From Cocleimonas sp. (GTDB lineage Bacteria; Pseudomonadota; Gammaproteobacteria; Thiotrichales; Thiotrichaceae): a stretch of 8,187 bases of DNA. Under the pieces are notes generated by a model. It was given only the letters and a program-made list of their open reading frames with translations, was not told the DNA's origin and searched no databases. The DNA is taken from contig JAGLBQ010000245.1 in the NCBI GenBank assembly GCA_023146675.1, positions 1-8,187 on the forward strand, in the 5' to 3' direction. Positions 5,410-8,187 of this stretch are shown here, one piece after another. The translations under genes were made by a program, and so were the position numbers. Positions within the stretch are counted from its first letter, which is position 1. Each line of letters begins with the position of its first letter.

Positions 5410-6399
5410 TTAACGACGATTCTGCATAAAGCGCTGTAAAGCACCACGTGTACCAGAACCAACGATTCCGTCGATAGGTCCTTTGTAGTAACCTTTAGCT
5501 TTCAACTTACGTTGCAATGCATGAACATCAACAGGTGATTTAGGTGTCATCTTAGGAACATGAACTTGACGAACCTGCCCTTGAGGCTTACGACAACTAT
5601 ATTTATGGCTATGATTCTTATTGTTCATTCTGTGGTTATGACGATATGAATCAGTACAATTAGGAATTGCGCGATGTGCGTGACCAGATTGCTTTCTTAC
5701 AGGGCGTTTACCACTACAGCTATAACGATGAGAATGTCTAGAATTCTTATACTTATGCGTATGTCTTATTGACTTAGTACAACGATTTGCAGCATGACCA
5801 TGAGTCCACTTATTGCCACGAGCTGGTGCACGATAGGTCGGACGAGCTGGTGGACGATAGGCCGGACGACGTACTTGCTGCTGCTTGCGACAACCATATT
5901 TATGAGAATGTCTCGCAGAGTTGAACTTATGTGTATGACGAACTGACTTAGTACATCCTGGAATCGCACGATGTGTATGAGTGTATCTCGAACCTTTTGA
6001 ACGAGGTTTGCTGCCTGAACAACTATAACGATGTGTATGACGCGCATTGTTAAACTTATGGTTATGTCTTACAGACTTAGTACAGCGATTAGCAGCATGG
6101 AAATGACCACTTCTACGAGGAGGCTTCGCACAGTTAGTGCTACATACCTTTTTAACAACTGTTTTAGTCACTATTTTTGTTTTGTACTTAATAACAGTTT
6201 TTACTTCTGGCTTAGGCGCTGTCTGAATTTGTGACTGTGAAGCCATTTGCTGAGAAGCACCACCCGCATTTTGTGCTTGAGATGCGCCCGCTACTTGTGA
6301 AGCACCTGAACCACCAGCAACCTGCTGTTGGCTACAACCACTCGCGATGAAACCAGCCATCACCAGTGTTGCTATTGATAATTGATGTGCATTTTTCAT
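5410..6399 (-). CDS. His/Cys-repeat lipoprotein with C-terminal peptidoglycan-binding domain
   Basis: 329 residues. The N-terminus is a lipoprotein signal (M-K-N, hydrophobic 8-19, F-I-A-S-G-C with Cys22 as lipid site). A low-complexity Gln/Ala/Ser/Gly linker follows (23-60), then a Lys/Val/Thr strand-like stretch (64-85) and C-S-T-N-C (86-90). Four His/Cys repeats cover 99-127, 141-170, 200-228 and 240-269; each has three H-x-H pairs and two Cys. A Pro/Arg/Tyr linker (178-194) divides them into two pairs. Residues about 288-329 resemble the peptidoglycan-binding domain PF01471: an L-Q-x-x-L-x-x-x-G-Y-Y segment, then D-G-I-V-G-x-x-T-x-x-A-L-Q-x-F. The likely place is the periplasm, lipid-anchored and held to the wall, with a metal-binding role inferred from the repeats; no named family was recognised. 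AAGGA lies 8 bases before the ATG. It has its own promoter (6484-6512) and terminator (5326-5364). Confidence 0.92.
   Translation of the reverse strand: MKNAHQLSIATLVMAGFIASGCSQQQVAGGSGASQVAGASQAQNAGGASQQMASQSQIQTAPKPEVKTVIKYKTKIVTKTVVKKVCSTNCAKPPRRSGHFHAANRCTKSVRHNHKFNNARHTHRYSCSGSKPRSKGSRYTHTHRAIPGCTKSVRHTHKFNSARHSHKYGCRKQQQVRRPAYRPPARPTYRAPARGNKWTHGHAANRCTKSIRHTHKYKNSRHSHRYSCSGKRPVRKQSGHAHRAIPNCTDSYRHNHRMNNKNHSHKYSCRKPQGQVRQVHVPKMTPKSPVDVHALQRKLKAKGYYKGPIDGIVGSGTRGALQRFMQNRR
5593..6105 (-). repeat. Four coding His/Cys repeats arranged A-B-A-B
   Basis: Each unit reads H-x-H-x(4-5)-C-x5-H-x-H-x6-H-x-H-x3-C with fixed spacing. Units lie at 6019-6105, 5890-5979, 5716-5802 and 5593-5682. Units 1 and 3 share A-A-N-R-C-T-K-S and end Y-S-C-S-G; units 2 and 4 share R-A-I-P-x-C-T and end in C-R-K. 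So an A-B pair was duplicated as a block, with about 100 residues between copies. DNA of the copies has diverged at many positions while all His and Cys are kept, which points to selection on those residues. Confidence 0.9.
5820..5867 (-). repeat. 24-bp tandem repeat, two copies, in the lipoprotein linker
   Basis: Copies 5820-5843 and 5844-5867 differ at two of 24 bases. They encode an 8-residue period, R-P-A-Y-R-P-P-A then R-P-T-Y-R-A-P-A, a stiff basic Pro/Tyr/Arg linker between the two repeat pairs. The high identity suggests a more recent duplication than that of the His/Cys units. Confidence 0.8.
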
Positions 6400-6483
6400 A
6401 TTTTACATCCTTATTGACATATTTTATTAGCTTAAGATTAGATTGAACAAACTATTCAGTAACTTATGTTTATCCGCAAATGG

Positions 6484-6512
6484 AGTATAGTATTTTTTGT
6501 GCCGACATTCAA
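6484..6512 (-). promoter_or_regulatory. Sigma70-type promoter of the His/Cys-repeat lipoprotein
   Basis: On the minus strand TTGAAT (complement of 6507-6512) and TATACT (complement of 6484-6489) are exactly 17 bases apart. The -35 and -10 each match four or five of six consensus positions. The predicted start near 6477 leaves a leader of about 78 bases. A run of eight T residues (complement of 6511-6518) overlaps the upstream edge of the -35, and the phased A/T tracts lie further upstream. Confidence 0.7.
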
Positions 6513-6613
6513 AAAAAAGGGTGTCTTTTTCGCCTACTTTTATCGCTAAATTGTCTTTTTTACCAAAAAAACCGATTTTTCTTCATTTTTAGGTGTTTTT
6601 TTACAACAAAAAA
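6493..6613. other. Phased A/T tracts, possible intrinsically curved DNA
   Basis: Runs of five to eight A or T recur through this stretch: 6493-6498, 6511-6518, 6526-6530, 6556-6561, 6565-6571, 6576-6580, 6586-6590, 6596-6602 and 6608-6613. From 6556 on, their centres are about 9.5 to 11.5 bases apart, close to one helical turn. Such phasing is known to bend DNA. It lies directly upstream of the lipoprotein promoter and ends in the atp terminator. TGTCTTTTT also occurs twice (6522-6530 and 6552-6560), 30 bases apart. Confidence 0.5.
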
Positions 6614-6636
6614 GGCAACTCATGATAGTTGCCTTT
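6608..6636 (-). terminator. Intrinsic terminator of the atp operon
   Basis: AAAGGCAACT (6611-6620) and AGTTGCCTTT (6627-6636) are perfect 10-bp arms around a 6-base loop. On the minus strand the hairpin runs into six T residues (complement of 6608-6613), three of them in the stem. It sits about 45 bases after the atpC stop, as expected for the last gene of the ATP synthase operon. Confidence 0.92.
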
Positions 6637-6679
6637 AATATTTGCACACGATAAAATTTTCCCAATAAGAAATTTTTAT

Positions 6680-7102
6680 CTATCGAAGTGTTTTTCCAAT
6701 GCGATGAATCATTTCAATTTGTGCTTTTGCAGCATCTAACTCTGCCAATACTGCCTCATAATCCAAATCTTCTGGATCTTTACCTTGTAACGCTTCTTCA
6801 GCACGTTGTTGTGCAGCTTTTGCCGCTTCAGCATCTAGATCTTTAGCACGTATCGCTGTATCTGCCAAAACAGTAACCACATGAGGCTGAACTTCCATTA
6901 CGCCGCCTGCAACAAATAAAGACACGTTGCCTTCTTCTGTTACATAGCGCAACTCACCCGCTTTTAATGTGGTAATAAGCTGTGAATGGCGTGGCATAAT
7001 ACCCAAATCTCCCATTTCTCCTGGTGCGAGAACTTCGAGAACTTCCCCAGAAAAAAGTGAACTTTCAGCACTTACTACTTCCAATTGCATTGTTGTCGCC
7101 AT
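6680..7102 (-). CDS. atpC: F1F0 ATP synthase subunit epsilon
   Basis: Part of the central stalk of the F1 motor, on the cytoplasmic side of the inner membrane; it couples rotation to the c-ring and can inhibit ATP hydrolysis through its C-terminal helices. 140 residues, the normal length (E. coli 139). Seen: an N-terminal beta-sandwich with the conserved L-A-P-G-E-M-G-D-L-G-I-M-P-R-H block (about 25-39) and F-V-A-G-G-V-M-E-V-Q-P (63-73), then an Ala/Glu-rich helical hairpin (about 88-140). The ATG at 7102 has GAGGTGG a few bases upstream. It lies 17 bases after atpD and is the last gene before the terminator at 6608-6636. Confidence 0.97.
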   Translation of the reverse strand: MATTMQLEVVSAESSLFSGEVLEVLAPGEMGDLGIMPRHSQLITTLKAGELRYVTEEGNVSLFVAGGVMEVQPHVVTVLADTAIRAKDLDAEAAKAAQQRAEEALQGKDPEDLDYEAVLAELDAAKAQIEMIHRIGKTLR

Positions 7103-7119
7103 AACAGTCCACCTCGTGA

Positions 7120-8187
7120 TTAGTAGTTTTTAGCCTTTTCGATCGCTTCTTCAATACCACCCACCATGTAGAATGCTTGCTCAGGCATATGATCGTACTC
7201 ACCCGCAAGAATTCCTTTAAAGCTAGATAATGTATCAGACAGTGACACGTATTTACCTGGTGAACCTGTAAATACTTCAGCAACATGGAAGGGTTGAGAT
7301 AAGAAACGTTGAATACGACGTGCGCGTGCAACGGTTTGTTTATCTTCTTCTGATAATTCATCCATACCTAAAATCGCGATGATATCTTGCAATTCTTTGT
7401 AGCGTTGCAATACACCCTGTACACCACGAGCAATGGCATAATGCTCTTCACCGATAACCAATGGATCTAGCTGACGTGATGAAGAGTCTAATGGATCAAC
7501 CGCAGGGTAGATACCTAGTTCAGCGATATTACGTGACAATACTAAGGTCGCGTCTAAATGAGCAAAGGTAGTTGCAGGTGATGGGTCAGTCAAGTCATCC
7601 GCAGGGACATAGACCGCTTGGAATGAGGTAATTGAGCCTTTTTTGGTCGATGTAATACGCTCCTGAAGTGCGCCCATTTCTTCTGCTAGTGTTGGCTGAT
7701 ACCCTACCGCAGATGGCATACGTCCGAGAAGTGCTGATACTTCGGTTCCTGCTAAGGTATAACGGTAGATGTTGTCGATAAACATCAATACATCACGACC
7801 TTCATCACGGAAACTTTCAGCAATGGTCAAACCCGTTAGCGCAACACGTAATCTATTTCCTGGAGGCTCATTCATCTGACCGTAGACGAGTGCAACTTTA
7901 TCCAGTACGCCACCCTCTTCCATCTCGTAGTAGAAATCGTTTCCTTCACGAGTACGCTCACCCACACCTGCAAACACAGAAAGACCACTGTGTTCTTTGG
8001 CGATATTATTAATTAGCTCCATCAATGTTACGGTTTTACCAACACCCGCCCCACCGAATAAACCAATTTTACCACCTTTAGCAATCGGCATAACTAAGTC
8101 GATAACTTTGATACCTGTTTCTAAAATATCAAGTGATGCTGCTAATTCGTCATAAGCAGGGGGTGGACGATGAATTGGCATATAAGT
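7120..8187 (-). CDS. atpD: F1F0 ATP synthase subunit beta (5' end outside window)
   Basis: Catalytic subunit of F1. The frame is open to the right edge (Thr-Tyr precede Met at 8181), so that Met is internal and roughly the first 100 residues are missing; 355 are visible. Numbered from that Met: the P-loop GGAGVGKT at 43-50, G-V-G-E-R-T-R-E-G-N-D-F with the catalytic Glu, the Walker B strand ending in F-I-D-N-I-Y-R, the A-L-L-G-R-M-P-S-A-V-G-Y-Q-P-T-L block, the catch loop D-D-L-T-D-P-S-P-A-T, and the DELSEED lever near the C-terminus that pushes against gamma. All catalytic residues in view are present. It is co-transcribed with atpC. Confidence 0.98.
   Translation of the reverse strand, partial: TYMPIHRPPPAYDELAASLDILETGIKVIDLVMPIAKGGKIGLFGGAGVGKTVTLMELINNIAKEHSGLSVFAGVGERTREGNDFYYEMEEGGVLDKVALVYGQMNEPPGNRLRVALTGLTIAESFRDEGRDVLMFIDNIYRYTLAGTEVSALLGRMPSAVGYQPTLAEEMGALQERITSTKKGSITSFQAVYVPADDLTDPSPATTFAHLDATLVLSRNIAELGIYPAVDPLDSSSRQLDPLVIGEEHYAIARGVQGVLQRYKELQDIIAILGMDELSEEDKQTVARARRIQRFLSQPFHVAEVFTGSPGKYVSLSDTLSSFKGILAGEYDHMPEQAFYMVGGIEEAIEKAKNY

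Noticed and set aside
5766..6047. 93-codon alternative frame on the same strand inside the His/Cys repeats
   Set aside because: The His-rich repeats avoid stops in the shifted frame. It has no signal, start site or family features.
5593..6105. Regular repeats considered as a CRISPR array
   Set aside because: The repeats are coding, imperfect, unequally spaced, and explained by protein units; no cas genes are present.
6031..6234. 67-codon open frame antisense to the lipoprotein
   Set aside because: Shadow of the repeat coding sequence.
6403..6420. Five-codon upstream frame ending 3 bases before the lipoprotein ATG
   Set aside because: It has no ribosome binding site of its own, and its stop is likely chance in AT-rich leader sequence.
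7065..7361. 98-codon frame overlapping atpC and atpD
   Set aside because: Out-of-frame reading across two conserved genes and their junction.

Overview
The window looks like a piece of chromosome from an AT-rich gammaproteobacterium. The evidence is the divergent cysS / PpiB-type cyclophilin pair (the same arrangement as in E. coli), a lipid A acyltransferase of the LpxL/HtrB family, and an F1 ATP synthase beta-epsilon end very close to the enterobacterial proteins. The genus cannot be fixed from sequence alone. No RNA gene, insertion sequence, CRISPR array or prophage gene was seen.

Layout, left to right. Positions 1-345 (+) hold the 3' end of a lipid A acyltransferase gene, cut by the window edge. 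It converges on cysS (461-1852, -). Diverging from cysS is a cyclophilin-type peptidyl-prolyl isomerase (2033-2680, +). This has a lipoprotein signal peptide and also a well-formed internal ribosome binding site and ATG at 2161-2173, which would give a cytoplasmic PpiB-like form. An EamA/DMT-family membrane transporter follows (2918-3835, +), with a small repeat/palindrome cluster upstream. It converges, across a 12-bp perfect hairpin, on an unnamed exported 430-residue protein (3895-5187, -) that carries a Cys...His arrangement suggesting a papain-like (NlpC/P60-like) hydrolase. Next, on the same strand but with its own promoter and terminator, is a 329-residue lipoprotein (5410-6399, -). It has four His/Cys-rich repeats and a C-terminal peptidoglycan-binding domain. 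The right end is the end of the atp operon: atpC (6680-7102, -) and most of atpD (7120-8187, -, cut by the window edge), closed by a strong intrinsic terminator at 6608-6636.

Functionally the window mixes housekeeping genes (cysS, atpDC) with envelope genes (lipid A acylation, an outer lipoprotein isomerase, a transporter, an exported putative peptidase, a peptidoglycan-binding lipoprotein). The least ordinary part is 3895-6620: two envelope proteins of unknown role, each apparently its own transcription unit. The His/Cys-repeat lipoprotein is driven by a near-consensus sigma70-type promoter with a run of about 10-bp-phased A/T tracts just upstream. The best candidates for new biology are this lipoprotein, probably metal-binding and held at the cell wall, and the two-start cyclophilin.
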